From contig NZ_JACCBF010000001.1 in the NCBI RefSeq assembly GCF_013409625.1, forward strand, positions 1,677,001 through 1,741,000: a stretch of DNA of 64,000 bases. The letters run 5' to 3'. Source of the stretch: Nocardioides kongjuensis. Lineage in GTDB: Bacteria; Actinomycetota; Actinomycetes; Propionibacteriales; Nocardioidaceae. The translations under genes were made by a program, and so were the position numbers. Positions 1-9,367 of the stretch are shown in pieces (position 1 is the first letter of the stretch; every line of letters starts with the position of its first letter). Under the pieces are notes generated by a model. That model did no database searches, was not told the DNA's origin, and saw only the letters and a program-made list of their open reading frames with translations.

Positions 1-367
1 CGCAGATGAACGTCATCGCGTCACCCGCACCGACCAGCACCCGGGCGCCCAGGGCCAGCGCGTAGCTGTCGGCGAACGCGAACGCCGCCTGCCCGGTGCT
101 GACCACGGTGACGGCGGCCGTGAGCACGGTCCGCGAGCCGAACCGGTCGACCATCAGCCCGACCGGGATCTGCATGGAGGCGTAGACCAGCAGCTGGAGC
201 ACCGTGAACGACGCCAGCTGGCTGGCCGAGATGTCGAAGCGATCGGTCGCGGCGAGGCCGGCGACGGCGAGGCTGCTGCGGTGGAAGACGGCGAGGGCGT
301 AGACGAGGAGGCCGACGACCCACACGGTGTAGCGACGCCCGGGGACCGACCCAGGCTCGTTGCTCAC
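1..367 (-). CDS. MFS transporter, N-terminal part (cut by window edge)
   Basis: The 3' end of this gene lies outside the window, so only about the first 122 residues are visible. Translation from the GTG at 367 gives a short polar head, a hydrophobic helix, then a run of further hydrophobic segments. A loop reading GLMVDRFGSRTVL matches the cytoplasmic loop 2-3 motif A of the major facilitator superfamily (G-x3-D-R-x-G-x-R). The protein is therefore likely a 12-14 helix secondary transporter of the cytoplasmic membrane; its substrate cannot be read. It lies 129 nt downstream of uvrB on the same strand. I recall an MFS efflux gene next to uvrB in M. tuberculosis as well, so the neighbourhood may be conserved. 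GTG was chosen because no other start precedes the first helix in this frame. Confidence 0.8.
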   Translation of the reverse strand, partial: MSNEPGSVPGRRYTVWVVGLLVYALAVFHRSSLAVAGLAATDRFDISASQLASFTVLQLLVYASMQIPVGLMVDRFGSRTVLTAAVTVVSTGQAAFAFADSYALALGARVLVGAGDAMTFIC

Positions 368-469
368 ACCAGCAGGGTATCGGCTTCCTGTGGCCCAGAC
401 CGCCTCGGCAGGGACGTGCGACGGCTCACTTCGTCGCCTGCGCTCGCGCGCTCGTCGGGAGCGCTCCGA

Positions 470-485
470 GCTCGTTCCTCGCTCG
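470..485 (-). repeat. 16-nt copy of the intergenic repeat core found at 4950-4965
   Basis: The 16 bases GCTCGTTCCTCGCTCG here are the exact reverse complement of 4950-4965, which lies in the spacer of the larger intergenic repeat. The surrounding uvrB/MFS gap (368-496) has the same purine-alternating 'gcgctcg' texture, so it may hold a degenerate copy of the same element. Confidence 0.5.
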
Positions 486-496
486 GCGCTCCCTCC

Positions 497-2626
497 TCAC
501 TTGGTCGCTTCCATCATCTGGCGCAGCTCCTTCTTGAGCTCGCCGATCTCGTCGCGCAGCCGCGCGGCCAGCTCGAACTGCAGCTCGGCGGCCGCGGCCT
601 TCATCTGGTCGGTGAGGTCCTGGATCAGCTGGGCAAGGTCCGAGCTCGGCAGTCCGGCCAGCTCGGCGGCGTGCCCGCCGATGTCGGTCGAGCGCAGCTG
701 GGGCGTGGGCGACTTCTTCGGCTTCACTCCCCCGGCGCGCCCCTTCTGGCCGACGTCGGCCCAGGTCTGCAGCAGCTCCTGGGTGGTCTCGTCCTCGCGC
801 GCCAGCATCTCAGTGATGTCGGCGATCTTCTTGCGCAGCGGCTGCGGGTCGATGCCGTGGGCCTCGTTGTAGGCGACCTGCTTGGCCCGGCGCCGGTTGG
901 TCTCGTCGATGGCCGACTCCATCGACGGGGTGATCCGGTCGGCGTACATGTGGACCTCGCCCGACACGTTGCGCGCCGCGCGGCCGATGGTCTGGATGAG
1001 CGACTTGTCGGAGCGCAGGAAGCCCTCCTTGTCGGCGTCGAGGATCGACACCAGCGACACCTCGGGCAGGTCGAGGCCCTCACGGAGCAGGTTGATGCCG
1101 ACGAGGACGTCGTAGGCGCCCAGCCGCAGGTCGCGCAGCAGCTCGATCCGCTTGAGGGTGTCGACCTCGGAGTGGAGGTAGCGGGTGCGGATGCCGGCGT
1201 CGAGGAGGTAGTCGGTGAGGTCCTCGGACATCTTCTTGGTCAGCGTGGTGACCAGGACGCGTTCCTGCTTCTCGGCACGCTGGCGGATCTCGTGGATCAG
1301 GTCGTCGATCTGGCCCTTGGTCGGCTTGACCACGACCTGGGGGTCGACCAGGCCGGTCGGGCGGATGATCTGCTCGACGACGTCGCCCTGCACCTTGTCG
1401 AGCTCGTAGTCGCCCGGCGTCGCGGACAGGTAGACCGTCTGCCCGATCCGCTCGAGGAACTCCTCCCAGCGCAGCGGGCGGTTGTCCATCGCGCTCGGCA
1501 GCCGGAAGCCGTGCTCGACCAGGTTGCGCTTGCGCGACATGTCGCCCTCGTACATCCCGCCGATCTGCGGGACCGCGACGTGGGACTCGTCGACGACGAG
1601 CACGAAGTCCTCGGGGAAGTAGTCGAGCAGCGTGTTGGGCGCGCTGCCGCGCGAGCGGCCGTCCATGTGCATCGAGTAGTTCTCGATGCCCGAGCAGGAG
1701 CCGACCTGGCGCATCATCTCGATGTCGTACGTCGTGCGCATCCGCAGCCGCTGCGCCTCGAGCATCTTGCCCTGCCGCTCGAAGGTCTGCAGCTGCTCGG
1801 CGAGCTCGGCCTCGATGCCGTTGATCGCCCGCTCCATCCGCTCCGGGCCGGCGATGTAGTGGCTCGCCGGGAAGACGTAGAGCTCCTGGTCCTCGGTGAG
1901 CACCTCGCCGGTGACCGGGTGCAGCGTCATCAGCCGCTCGATCTCGTCGCCGAAGAACTCGATCCGAACCGCCAGCTCCTCGTAGACCGGGAAGATCTCG
2001 AGGGTGTCGCCACGGACCCGGAAGGTGCCGCGGGTGAAGGCCAGGTCGTTGCGGGTGTACTGGATCTCGACCAGGCGGCGCAGCACGGAGTCGCGGTCGT
2101 GCTCCTCGCCGACGCGCAGCCGGACCATCCGGTCGACGTACTCCTGCGGGGTGCCCAGGCCGTAGATGCACGACACGGTCGAGACCACGATCACGTCGCG
2201 GCGGGTGAGCAGGCTGTTGGTCGCCGAGTGCCGCAGCCGCTCGACCTCCTCGTTGATCGAGGAGTCCTTCTCGATGTAGGTGTCCGTCTGGGGGACGTAG
2301 GCCTCGGGCTGGTAGTAGTCGTAGTAGGAGACGAAGTACTCGACCGCGTTGTCGGGGAACAGCTGGCGCAGCTCGTTGGCGAACTGCGCGGCCAGCGTCT
2401 TGTTGGGCTGGAGCACGAGCAGCGGCCGCTGCACCTGCTCGGCCACCCACGCCACCGTCGCGGTCTTGCCGGTGCCGGTCGCGCCGAGCAGGACGACGTC
2501 CTGGACGCCGTCATTGAGACGCCTGGTGATCTCGGCGATCGCGGCCGGCTGGTCGCCCGAGGGCTGGTAGTCGGACTGCACGTGGAAGGGCGCGACGCGA
2601 CGCTCGAGATCGGTGACCGGACGCAT
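497..2626 (-). CDS. uvrB: UvrABC excinuclease subunit B
   Basis: UvrB is the damage-verification helicase of nucleotide excision repair. It is loaded by UvrA and then recruits UvrC to incise on both sides of the lesion. The 709-residue product has the usual length plus a modest C-terminal extension. Walker A is GATGTGKT at residues 48-55. The beta-hairpin region [13 protein letters not shown], the VVDES helicase motif and SATPG are all present. The C-terminal UVR motif (about residues 660-700, [20 protein letters not shown]) is the UvrC contact. The ATG at 2626 follows a GGAG two nt upstream. It lies 34 nt downstream of the carboxymuconolactone-decarboxylase-like gene on the same strand, so co-transcription is possible. 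No oddities were seen. Confidence 0.98.
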   Translation of the reverse strand: MRPVTDLERRVAPFHVQSDYQPSGDQPAAIAEITRRLNDGVQDVVLLGATGTGKTATVAWVAEQVQRPLLVLQPNKTLAAQFANELRQLFPDNAVEYFVSYYDYYQPEAYVPQTDTYIEKDSSINEEVERLRHSATNSLLTRRDVIVVSTVSCIYGLGTPQEYVDRMVRLRVGEEHDRDSVLRRLVEIQYTRNDLAFTRGTFRVRGDTLEIFPVYEELAVRIEFFGDEIERLMTLHPVTGEVLTEDQELYVFPASHYIAGPERMERAINGIEAELAEQLQTFERQGKMLEAQRLRMRTTYDIEMMRQVGSCSGIENYSMHMDGRSRGSAPNTLLDYFPEDFVLVVDESHVAVPQIGGMYEGDMSRKRNLVEHGFRLPSAMDNRPLRWEEFLERIGQTVYLSATPGDYELDKVQGDVVEQIIRPTGLVDPQVVVKPTKGQIDDLIHEIRQRAEKQERVLVTTLTKKMSEDLTDYLLDAGIRTRYLHSEVDTLKRIELLRDLRLGAYDVLVGINLLREGLDLPEVSLVSILDADKEGFLRSDKSLIQTIGRAARNVSGEVHMYADRITPSMESAIDETNRRRAKQVAYNEAHGIDPQPLRKKIADITEMLAREDETTQELLQTWADVGQKGRAGGVKPKKSPTPQLRSTDIGGHAAELAGLPSSDLAQLIQDLTDQMKAAAAELQFELAARLRDEIGELKKELRQMMEATK

Positions 2627-2660
2627 GGCTCCAGCGTACGAGGGGGCGCCGACACTCCCC

Positions 2661-3212
2661 TCACCGTGGCTGGTCGGGCTGGACCCGCAGCGCGTGCAGC
2701 GCGGTGGCGAGCATCGCGTAGTGGCCCACGAGCATCACGATCTCGATCCGCTCGCGGTCTTCGAAGGACTCCCCCAGCGCGGTCCACAGGTCGTCGGACA
2801 GGTCCTGGTCGGCGAGCAGCTCGTCGCTCGCGCGCAGCAGCAGCCGCTCGCGCTCGCTCAGCCCCGGGTGCTCGCCGAAGGCCTCGACCACCGCGACCTC
2901 CTCGCGCGACAACCCGGCCCGGCGCGCCAGGCGGCGGTGCTGCTCGAGCTCGTACGCCGAGCCGCGGCGGGCCGCGACCCGCACGATGACCAGCTCCGAC
3001 TCGCGCCGGGACAGCCGGCCGCCGGGCATCAACCGGCCCGCGAAGTGCAGCCAGCCCCAGAACAGCCGGCGGTGCCGGCCCAGGGTCAAGAAGACGGCCG
3101 GCGGCTCGGTGCCCTGCACCCTCCCCGCGATCCGGGCGAAGGCCGCCACGAACGGACCGACCTCGCGCCAGCCGCCGGGCGTGATCCGCGCGCCGCTGAC
3201 CGGGCGGTTCAC
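2661..3212 (-). CDS. carboxymuconolactone decarboxylase (AhpD/CMD) family protein
   Basis: The 183-residue protein has the all-helical CMD/AhpD fold signature around residues 60-95 ([20 protein letters not shown], then [15 protein letters not shown]) and a second helical stretch ending in [17 protein letters not shown]. In AhpD-type peroxidase partners a CxxC follows this helix. Here the corresponding segment reads SAYELEQH with no cysteine, so AhpD-like redox chemistry is unlikely and the substrate is unknown. The GTG start at 3212 overlaps the SDR stop codon by 4 nt (GTGA). This tight coupling suggests the SDR and this protein act on the same small molecule. The gene is the second of a likely SDR-CMD pair with uvrB just downstream. 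Confidence 0.85.
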   Translation of the reverse strand: MNRPVSGARITPGGWREVGPFVAAFARIAGRVQGTEPPAVFLTLGRHRRLFWGWLHFAGRLMPGGRLSRRESELVIVRVAARRGSAYELEQHRRLARRAGLSREEVAVVEAFGEHPGLSERERLLLRASDELLADQDLSDDLWTALGESFEDRERIEIVMLVGHYAMLATALHALRVQPDQPR

Positions 3213-4096
3213 GCCGCCTCCGTCCGACGGGCCTGCTCGACGGCGGGCAGCACCCGGTTGGCGCCGTAGTTGAACGCGCGCATCGCCACGGCGTACCCGG
3301 GCGGGAACCAGCGCTGCAGCCAGTGGACGAGCCGGATGTCGGACGAGGTGTAGACCCAGTAGCGGTTGCGCAGCGCGCCCTTCCAGATCGCGGTGGCGGC
3401 CTGCTCGGGCGAGACCGCCCGCTTCTGGAAGCGGCGACGGGCGCGGACGAACGCCCTGCTCTGCTGGTCGACACCGGCGATCCGGATGGTCTCGACCAGG
3501 CCGGTGTCGACCCCTCCCGGGCAGACCAGGCTGACCCCGATCCGGTGCTTGCGCAGGTCGTAGCGCAGCACCTCGGAGACCCCGCGCAGGCCGAACTTGG
3601 TCGCGCTGTAGGCGGCGTGCCACGGCATCGCGATGATGCCCGCGGCGGAGGAGACGTTGACCAGCTGCCCACCGCGGCCCGCGTCGATCATCGGCGGCAC
3701 GAACTCCTCGATGACGTGGATCGGGCCCATCAGGTTGACGTCGACCAGGCGCTGCCAGTGCTCGGGCTCGAGACTGCGGACCGTGCCCCAGATCGCGATG
3801 CCGGCGACGTTGAGGACGACGTCCATCGCGCCGGCCCGTTCGGTGACGTGGGCCGCGAGGCGGCGCACCTGCTGGTGGTCGGAGACGTCGGCGACCTCGG
3901 CCGTGCCGACCGTGCCGCCGCGTGCGCGGATCGCGTCGGCGACCTCGGCGAGCCGGTCGGGCTGCACGTCGGTGAGGTGCACCACGGCACCGCGGTCGGC
4001 GGCCTGCTCGGCGACGGCGCGACCGATGCCGGAGGCGGCACCGGTGACCAGGACCTGCTTGCCGGCGAGGTCACGGACGGGAGCACGGAACCACAT
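3209..4096 (-). CDS. short-chain dehydrogenase/reductase (SDR)
   Basis: A classical SDR of 295 residues, slightly longer than the 250-residue norm because of a C-terminal tail. The NAD(P)-binding motif TGAASGIG is at residues 18-25, NVAG at 97-100, the catalytic serine near 150, and the YxxxK pair at Y163 and K167. The C-terminal part (RYWVYTSSDIRLVHWLQRWF) looks membrane-peripheral, as in actinobacterial SDRs acting on lipid-like substrates. The ATG at 4096 has a strong AGGAGA 7 nt upstream. It is followed with a 4-nt overlap by the CMD protein and preceded 20 nt upstream by a same-strand TetR gene, so all three may form one autoregulated operon. The substrate is not identifiable. Confidence 0.93.
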   Translation of the reverse strand: MWFRAPVRDLAGKQVLVTGAASGIGRAVAEQAADRGAVVHLTDVQPDRLAEVADAIRARGGTVGTAEVADVSDHQQVRRLAAHVTERAGAMDVVLNVAGIAIWGTVRSLEPEHWQRLVDVNLMGPIHVIEEFVPPMIDAGRGGQLVNVSSAAGIIAMPWHAAYSATKFGLRGVSEVLRYDLRKHRIGVSLVCPGGVDTGLVETIRIAGVDQQSRAFVRARRRFQKRAVSPEQAATAIWKGALRNRYWVYTSSDIRLVHWLQRWFPPGYAVAMRAFNYGANRVLPAVEQARRTEAA

Positions 4097-4116
4097 GGAC
4101 TTCTCCTGATCGGTTG

Positions 4117-4713
4117 TCAGCTCGAGAACAGCGACGCCGCGAGGGCGACGAGCGGCCGGTGCAGCCCTGCCAGGGACGCCGGCTCGTCGAGGGTGATCCG
4201 GGTGGTCACCATCTGGACGACCGCGGCGAGCAGGGCCTCGCAGGCGAACTGCGCCTGCGCGTCGTCCGCCGAGAAGATCTCGGCGAGCACCGCAGCGGCC
4301 TCCCGCTGGACCTCGACCCGCCGCCGCATCGCCTCGGGGCCGGCGGCGTAGACCTCGACGAGGAAGAGCCGGGCCCGGCCGGGGTCCTCGGCGAGGGCGG
4401 CGAGGTAGCGGCCGAGCAGGTCGGAGAACCGGTCCAGCGGCGTGCCGGAGCCGGCGATCCCGGCCGCGAAGCCGGTCCTCAGCGCGTCGGTCGCCCAGGC
4501 GTACGCCGCGATGAAGCACTCCTGCTTCGAGCCGAAGTGCTGGTAGAAGGTCTCGCGCGAGACGCCGGCTCGCCTGATGATCTCGGCGACCGGGGTCGCG
4601 ACGTACCCGCGCTCGGTCATCGCCGCCGCGAGGGCGCGGAACATCCGCTCGCGCTGGTCGGCCGCCACCTCGGCACGGCTCAGCCCGTGCCGGCCGCGGG
4701 GCAGGGTCGCCAT
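4117..4713 (-). CDS. TetR/AcrR family transcriptional regulator
   Basis: A TetR repressor of 198 residues. The N-terminal helix-turn-helix spans about residues 39-61 (ATPVAEIIRRAGVSRETFYQHFGSK), followed by a helical ligand/dimerisation domain without recognisable ligand signature. An in-frame extension to 4779 exists, but I chose the ATG at 4713. The extension would read through a perfect 7-4-7 inverted repeat at 4729-4746 that looks like this regulator's own operator, and family members start close to this point. The gene is first in a run with the SDR and CMD genes, suggesting it controls them and itself. If the TTGACG at 4750-4745 (read on the minus strand) is a -35, transcription would begin at or next to the ATG, giving a leaderless mRNA. 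Confidence 0.92.
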   Translation of the reverse strand: MATLPRGRHGLSRAEVAADQRERMFRALAAAMTERGYVATPVAEIIRRAGVSRETFYQHFGSKQECFIAAYAWATDALRTGFAAGIAGSGTPLDRFSDLLGRYLAALAEDPGRARLFLVEVYAAGPEAMRRRVEVQREAAAVLAEIFSADDAQAQFACEALLAAVVQMVTTRITLDEPASLAGLHRPLVALAASLFSS

Positions 4714-4728
4714 GCGCCGCAGAGTTTC

Positions 4729-4746
4729 ACGAACAGTGGTGTTCGT
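4729..4746 (-). promoter_or_regulatory. candidate TetR operator (7-4-7 inverted repeat)
   Basis: ACGAACA at 4729-4735 and TGTTCGT at 4740-4746 are perfect reverse complements separated by GTGG. The site ends 15 nt before the chosen tetR ATG and overlaps a possible TTGACG -35 on the minus strand. Both are expected of an autorepressed TetR promoter. Operator function is inferred. Confidence 0.6.
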
Positions 4747-4776
4747 CAATGCTGTATGGCGCTCGCTGCGCTCGCG

Positions 4777-4902
4777 CATGTCGCGCGCGCTTTTGCGCGT
4801 CGCCTTCCTCCGCTCCGCTCGCTGGCGCTCGCTCCGCTTCGTCCAGGCAACGCGGCGCGCGCGACGAGTCTCAGCCGAACGTCATGCGCACCCCCACGAC
4901 GC
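4777..4902 (+). repeat. intergenic direct repeat, copy 1 (126 nt)
   Basis: This 126-nt segment recurs at 5003-5128 in the same orientation with only three base differences, found by direct reading. It starts CATGTCGCGCGCGC and ends CCCCCACGACGC. It is rich in 'gctcgct' steps and contains short self-complementary parts (cgcgcgc, gcgctcgc). It lies in a 422-nt gene-free stretch (4747-5168) between the tetR and phospholipase D genes. Frames open through it in several registers are low-complexity Arg/Ala/Ser translations and are not credible genes. Confidence 0.85.
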
Positions 4903-4929
4903 ACAGCCGAAGGCCGTCGGGCGCCCCAC

Positions 4930-4987
4930 GTGGTCTGGACCGAGCGGAGCGAGCGAGGAACGAGCGAGCGCAGCGAGGGAAGACCAC
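4930..4987 (+). repeat. spacer inverted repeat between the 126-nt copies
   Basis: GTGGTCT (4930-4936) and AGACCAC (4981-4987) are perfect inverted repeats enclosing 44 nt of alternating gagcg/agcga. The core at 4950-4965 is the reverse complement of 470-485. The element could fold into a long stem and resembles REP-type or extragenic palindromic sequences. Whether it is mobile cannot be told from one window. Confidence 0.6.
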
Positions 4988-5002
4988 GCGCCAAAGCGCT
5001 CG

Positions 5003-5128
5003 CATGTCGCGCGCGCTTTCGCGCGTCGCCTTCCTCCGCTGCGCTCGCTGGCGCTCGCTCCGCTTCGTCCAGGCAACGCGGCGCGCGCGACGAGGCTCAG
5101 CCGAACGTCATGCGCACCCCCACGACGC
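5003..5128 (+). repeat. intergenic direct repeat, copy 2 (126 nt)
   Basis: Second copy of the repeat at 4777-4902, offset by 226 nt. It differs at three positions (T/C in the 'cgctttt' run, C/G in 'ccgctccgct', T/G in 'gacgagt'). It ends 40 nt before the stop codon of the phospholipase D gene, on the downstream side of both flanking genes' coding ends. Confidence 0.85.
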
Positions 5129-5168
5129 CCGACATGCGCGAGCGAAGCGCACCAGCCCCGACCCGCCC

Positions 5169-6431
<1,263 letters not shown>

Positions 6432-6461
6432 GCGCGTCAATCTAGTGGGTGGGTCCCGACG

Positions 6462-7034
6462 CTACTGCGCACCCTCACCGCCGTTGGTGCCGCTGAGCAG
6501 GTCCAGCCGGTCGACCAGCCACTCGCCCTTGACGAGCTTCATGGTCATGCTGACGCGCTGCTCCTCGATCTTGACGTCGGTGTTCTTGTCGTCGGTGATC
6601 GCCTGGTCGACGAACGCCAGCACCTCGACCTGGGTGTCGTCCACGACCCGGCCGGCCGCGTCGACGACCTGTCCCTTCGCGGTGACCTTGCCGTCGACGA
6701 TCGCCTTCTGCAGGTCGCCGACGTTGGGCGCCAGCTTGTCCTTGAGCTCGGCGTTGGCGATCTTGTCGACCCAGGCGAAGTCGTGCTCCCCGTCCTTCCA
6801 GGAGTACGACGTGATCTCGACCAGGAGCTTCTTGGCGGCATCGAGCGCAGCCTTCTCCGCGTCGTTGCGTGCGGTGAGCTCGTCGACCTTGGCCAGGGCG
6901 TCCTTCAGGGCCTCGTCGTCACCGCTGGAGCCGCAGCCGCCGGCCAGGAGGCCCACCGCGAGCAGCAGGGCGCACAGCAGGGCCAGCGGACCTCGGCTGC
7001 GCAGGGTTCGCTTCGTTCGCACCACGCGGGTCAC
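6462..7034 (-). CDS. Mce-associated lipoprotein/membrane protein (Mas)
   Basis: The last gene of the mce operon encodes 190 residues. An Arg-rich head and hydrophobic segment (PLALLCALLLAVGLLAGGC) end in a plausible lipobox cysteine. A coiled-coil-prone stretch (EALKDALAKVDELTARNDAE) and a C-terminal SnoaL/NTF2-like half typical of Mce-associated proteins follow (VDDTQVEVLAFVDQA, MTMKLVKGEWLVDRLD). Mas proteins are thought to stabilise or assist the Mce complex. The GTG start at 7034 overlaps the mceF stop by 4 nt, which fixes the start and the operon. Only one such gene is present, while many mce operons carry two or more. Confidence 0.82.
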   Translation of the reverse strand: MTRVVRTKRTLRSRGPLALLCALLLAVGLLAGGCGSSGDDEALKDALAKVDELTARNDAEKAALDAAKKLLVEITSYSWKDGEHDFAWVDKIANAELKDKLAPNVGDLQKAIVDGKVTAKGQVVDAAGRVVDDTQVEVLAFVDQAITDDKNTDVKIEEQRVSMTMKLVKGEWLVDRLDLLSGTNGGEGAQ

Positions 7035-8119
7035 CGTACCGGGCCGGGCGCGTGCGCCGCGCCGCGCTGCAGCGTGGCGAAGGAGGCCGCGCAGCGACCG
7101 TCCTTCTGCAGCGGCCGCCGCTCGGTCCGCTTCGGGTCGAGGCGGGTCGTGCCGTAGTCGCAGCGCGGGTCCATGTCGGGGATGATCTCGATGCGCAGCT
7201 CGCCGTTCTGGACCTTCGAGAGCAGGGACTGCAGGCCCGGCGAGTAGTTCTGCAGCAGCGCGCGCAGGTGCGGCTCGTAGGAGCGGAACACGTCGGTGAA
7301 GCTGACGCCGGTCGACAAGAACCCGGGCAGCACGGCGTCGGCGTCCTTCACCAGCTTGAGCAGCTCGTCGACCTGGCCCGGTCCTCGCTTGAGGAGGTCG
7401 CGCAGCTCCGGGTCGTAGTTGCGCAGGAACCTCGCGAACTGCTTGGCCGAGGTCGCCAGCCGGCGCAGGGAGTCGGCGTTGTCGGTCGCGATCGACAGCA
7501 CGTCTCCGGAGTTGCTGATGATCCGGTCGGTCTCGGGCCACACCTCGTCGAGGGTCTGCAGGATCGCGGTGCCCTGGTCGAGGATCTGGCCGAGGTCGTC
7601 ACCGGTCCCCTTGAGACCGGTGCTGAGCTCGCCGAGGACGATCCTCAGCTTCTTGTCGTCGATCTGGCGCAGCACGTTGTTGACCGCGACGACCGTTGAG
7701 CTCAGGCTCTTCGGCAGGTCGGTCGACGTCGCGGGGACGACGTCCCCGGTGGCGAGGTAGGGCCCCTTGACCTGCTTGGGCTGGAAGTCGAGGTACTGCT
7801 CACCGACCGGCGAGAGGCTGCGCACCCGGGCCAGCGAGTCCTTCGGGACCTGGGTGCCGTCGGTGATGCGGACGGTGGCCTCGACGCCCTCGGCCGTGGG
7901 CACGATCGACTTGACCTTGCCGACCTTGATGCCGCGGTAGGTGACGACCGAGCCCTCGAACAGGCCGCCCGTCTGCGCGAGCTGGACCTTGACCTCGACC
8001 GGTCGCGACGTGAGCGGCTGGTCGAGGACCGCCGAGAAGATGTACGCCGTCGTCACGATGAGCACGACGATGATGCCCGCGAGGCTCAGGTAGAGCTTGT
8101 TGCCCAGCAGCTTCAGCAC
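7031..8119 (-). CDS. mceF: Mce family protein MceF
   Basis: A 362-residue Mce protein: one N-terminal transmembrane helix (LYLSLAGIIVVLIVTTAYIFS), an MlaD/Mce domain at about residues 35-120 (VKVQLAQTGGLFEGSVVTYR...GIKVGKV) and a long helical region. It is the sixth Mce subunit by position. Mce proteins form a periplasm-spanning tube that carries lipids (sterols, fatty acids and similar) towards the YrbE permease. The GTG at 8119 follows the mceE stop by one nt (TGAGGTG). The C-terminus is short and basic and overlaps the mas start. No lipobox is present; the helix should act as a membrane anchor. Confidence 0.93.
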   Translation of the reverse strand: MLKLLGNKLYLSLAGIIVVLIVTTAYIFSAVLDQPLTSRPVEVKVQLAQTGGLFEGSVVTYRGIKVGKVKSIVPTAEGVEATVRITDGTQVPKDSLARVRSLSPVGEQYLDFQPKQVKGPYLATGDVVPATSTDLPKSLSSTVVAVNNVLRQIDDKKLRIVLGELSTGLKGTGDDLGQILDQGTAILQTLDEVWPETDRIISNSGDVLSIATDNADSLRRLATSAKQFARFLRNYDPELRDLLKRGPGQVDELLKLVKDADAVLPGFLSTGVSFTDVFRSYEPHLRALLQNYSPGLQSLLSKVQNGELRIEIIPDMDPRCDYGTTRLDPKRTERRPLQKDGRCAASFATLQRGAAHAPGPVR

Positions 8120-8120
8120 C

Positions 8121-9359
8121 TCAGGCCCCCCGTCCGAAGAGGCCTCCGAGGAGGCCGTTGAGTCCGAGCGGGTCGGTGTTCGTGGTTCCCGTCCCGCCAC
8201 CCGTGCCACCGCCCGTGCCGCCGGTGGCCGGCGTACCGCCGCCCTTGGCGCCGGCCTTGGCTCCTGTCTTGCCACCGCCGAGGAGGGGCAGGTTCGGGAG
8301 CAGCTTGTCGAGCCCGATCAGGCCGAGCAGGTCGGTCACGATGCCGTTGACGGTCCCGGTGAGCAGGCCGTTGACGTTGAGGTTGTCGACGTGCAGCTCG
8401 AGCGCGATGTTGAGGTAGTCGGTCCCGATCACGGCGTCGGCCGAGCCGGACGCCTTGATCACGGCCTGCAGCGACTTCTCGAACGTGCCGTTGTTGGCGG
8501 CGAACTCGGCCAGCACCGGCTCGAGCTCGCTGAGCATGGTGAGCAGCTGCTGGCGGGTCTTGGTGACCGTGTCGTTGGCAGCGCCGCTGAACTTCTCCAC
8601 CTCGGCCAGCAGCTCGGTGAAGGCCGGGGTCTTCTCCCGCAGCACCTTCGCCGCCGGGCGGATGTCCTTGAGTGCCCGGTTGATGGTCTTCTTGCGCCCG
8701 TTGAGCGTGGTCGAGAGCGAGTTCATCGAGGTCAGCACGCTGTCGATGGCCTGGGTGGTCGAGTTGGCCTGGGTGAGGAACACCGAGGCCTTGTCGAGCA
8801 GCGCCCGGTAGTCGGCCTCGTTGCCGTTGAGCGCGGTGTTGAGCTCCTCGGTCACCGTCTGCAGCTGGTCGAGGCCGCCGCCGTTGATGAGCAGCGAGGC
8901 CTGGGCCAGTGCGTCCTCGACCGAGGGGGCCGTCGTGGTGTTCTCCCGGGCCAGGACGGCCTTGTCGGCCAGCACGGTGCCGTCGGCAGGGTTGGTCACG
9001 TCGACGAACAGCTCGCCCAGCGGCGTGGTGTAGCGAAGCCGCGCGTGGGCGCCCTCACGGACCTCGGCGTCCTTCTTCACCGTCAGCGTCGCGCGGGCGG
9101 TGAAGTCGTCGGCCTCGATCGACTTCACCTTGCCCATGTCGACACCGTTGACCTTGACCGGCGCGCCGACGGCGAGATTGAGGGCGTCGTCGAACTGGGC
9201 CTGGATCTCGATGGTGTCGCCCGAGACTCCCGTCCCGGGGATCGGCAGGTCGCGCATGGTGGTGCCGCACGCGGACAGCAGGCCCAGCGCCAGCGCGAGG
9301 AGCGCGACCAGGGCGGTCCGTACGGCGGTCGTGCGTGCCGTCAGCTTCATCGCAGTCAT
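8121..9359 (-). CDS. mceE: Mce family lipoprotein MceE
   Basis: A 412-residue Mce subunit with a lipoprotein signal (ALVALLALALGLLSAC, lipobox LSAC), then the MlaD domain (IQAQFDDALNLAVGAPVKVN) and a long helical section. The C-terminus is a low-complexity Gly/Thr linker (GGTGGGTGGGTGT) ending in a Leu/Gly-rich tail. MceE is the classical lipoprotein (LprK position) of actinobacterial mce operons. The ATG at 9359 is supported by GAGG six nt upstream; a second in-frame ATG at 9350 (MKLTART) is also possible. It sits 8 nt after mceD. The Gly-rich tail is unusual in length and may be a flexible cell-wall linker. Confidence 0.92.
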   Translation of the reverse strand: MTAMKLTARTTAVRTALVALLALALGLLSACGTTMRDLPIPGTGVSGDTIEIQAQFDDALNLAVGAPVKVNGVDMGKVKSIEADDFTARATLTVKKDAEVREGAHARLRYTTPLGELFVDVTNPADGTVLADKAVLARENTTTAPSVEDALAQASLLINGGGLDQLQTVTEELNTALNGNEADYRALLDKASVFLTQANSTTQAIDSVLTSMNSLSTTLNGRKKTINRALKDIRPAAKVLREKTPAFTELLAEVEKFSGAANDTVTKTRQQLLTMLSELEPVLAEFAANNGTFEKSLQAVIKASGSADAVIGTDYLNIALELHVDNLNVNGLLTGTVNGIVTDLLGLIGLDKLLPNLPLLGGGKTGAKAGAKGGGTPATGGTGGGTGGGTGTTNTDPLGLNGLLGGLFGRGA

Positions 9360-9367
9360 CGCTCCCC

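Noticed and set aside
281..2989. 902-residue open frame antisense to uvrB
   Set aside because: It is an Arg/Leu/Asp-rich translation of the complementary strand of uvrB, without any family motif. Long antisense frames are normal in DNA with this GC content and codon use.
4714..4779. N-terminal extension of the first TetR protein
   Set aside because: The extension would pass through a perfect inverted repeat that looks like the operator and is not typical of the family.
4777..5128. Possible CRISPR array
   Set aside because: Only two copies, each 126 nt, with a 100-nt spacer. CRISPR repeats are 24-48 nt with many spacers, and no cas genes are nearby.
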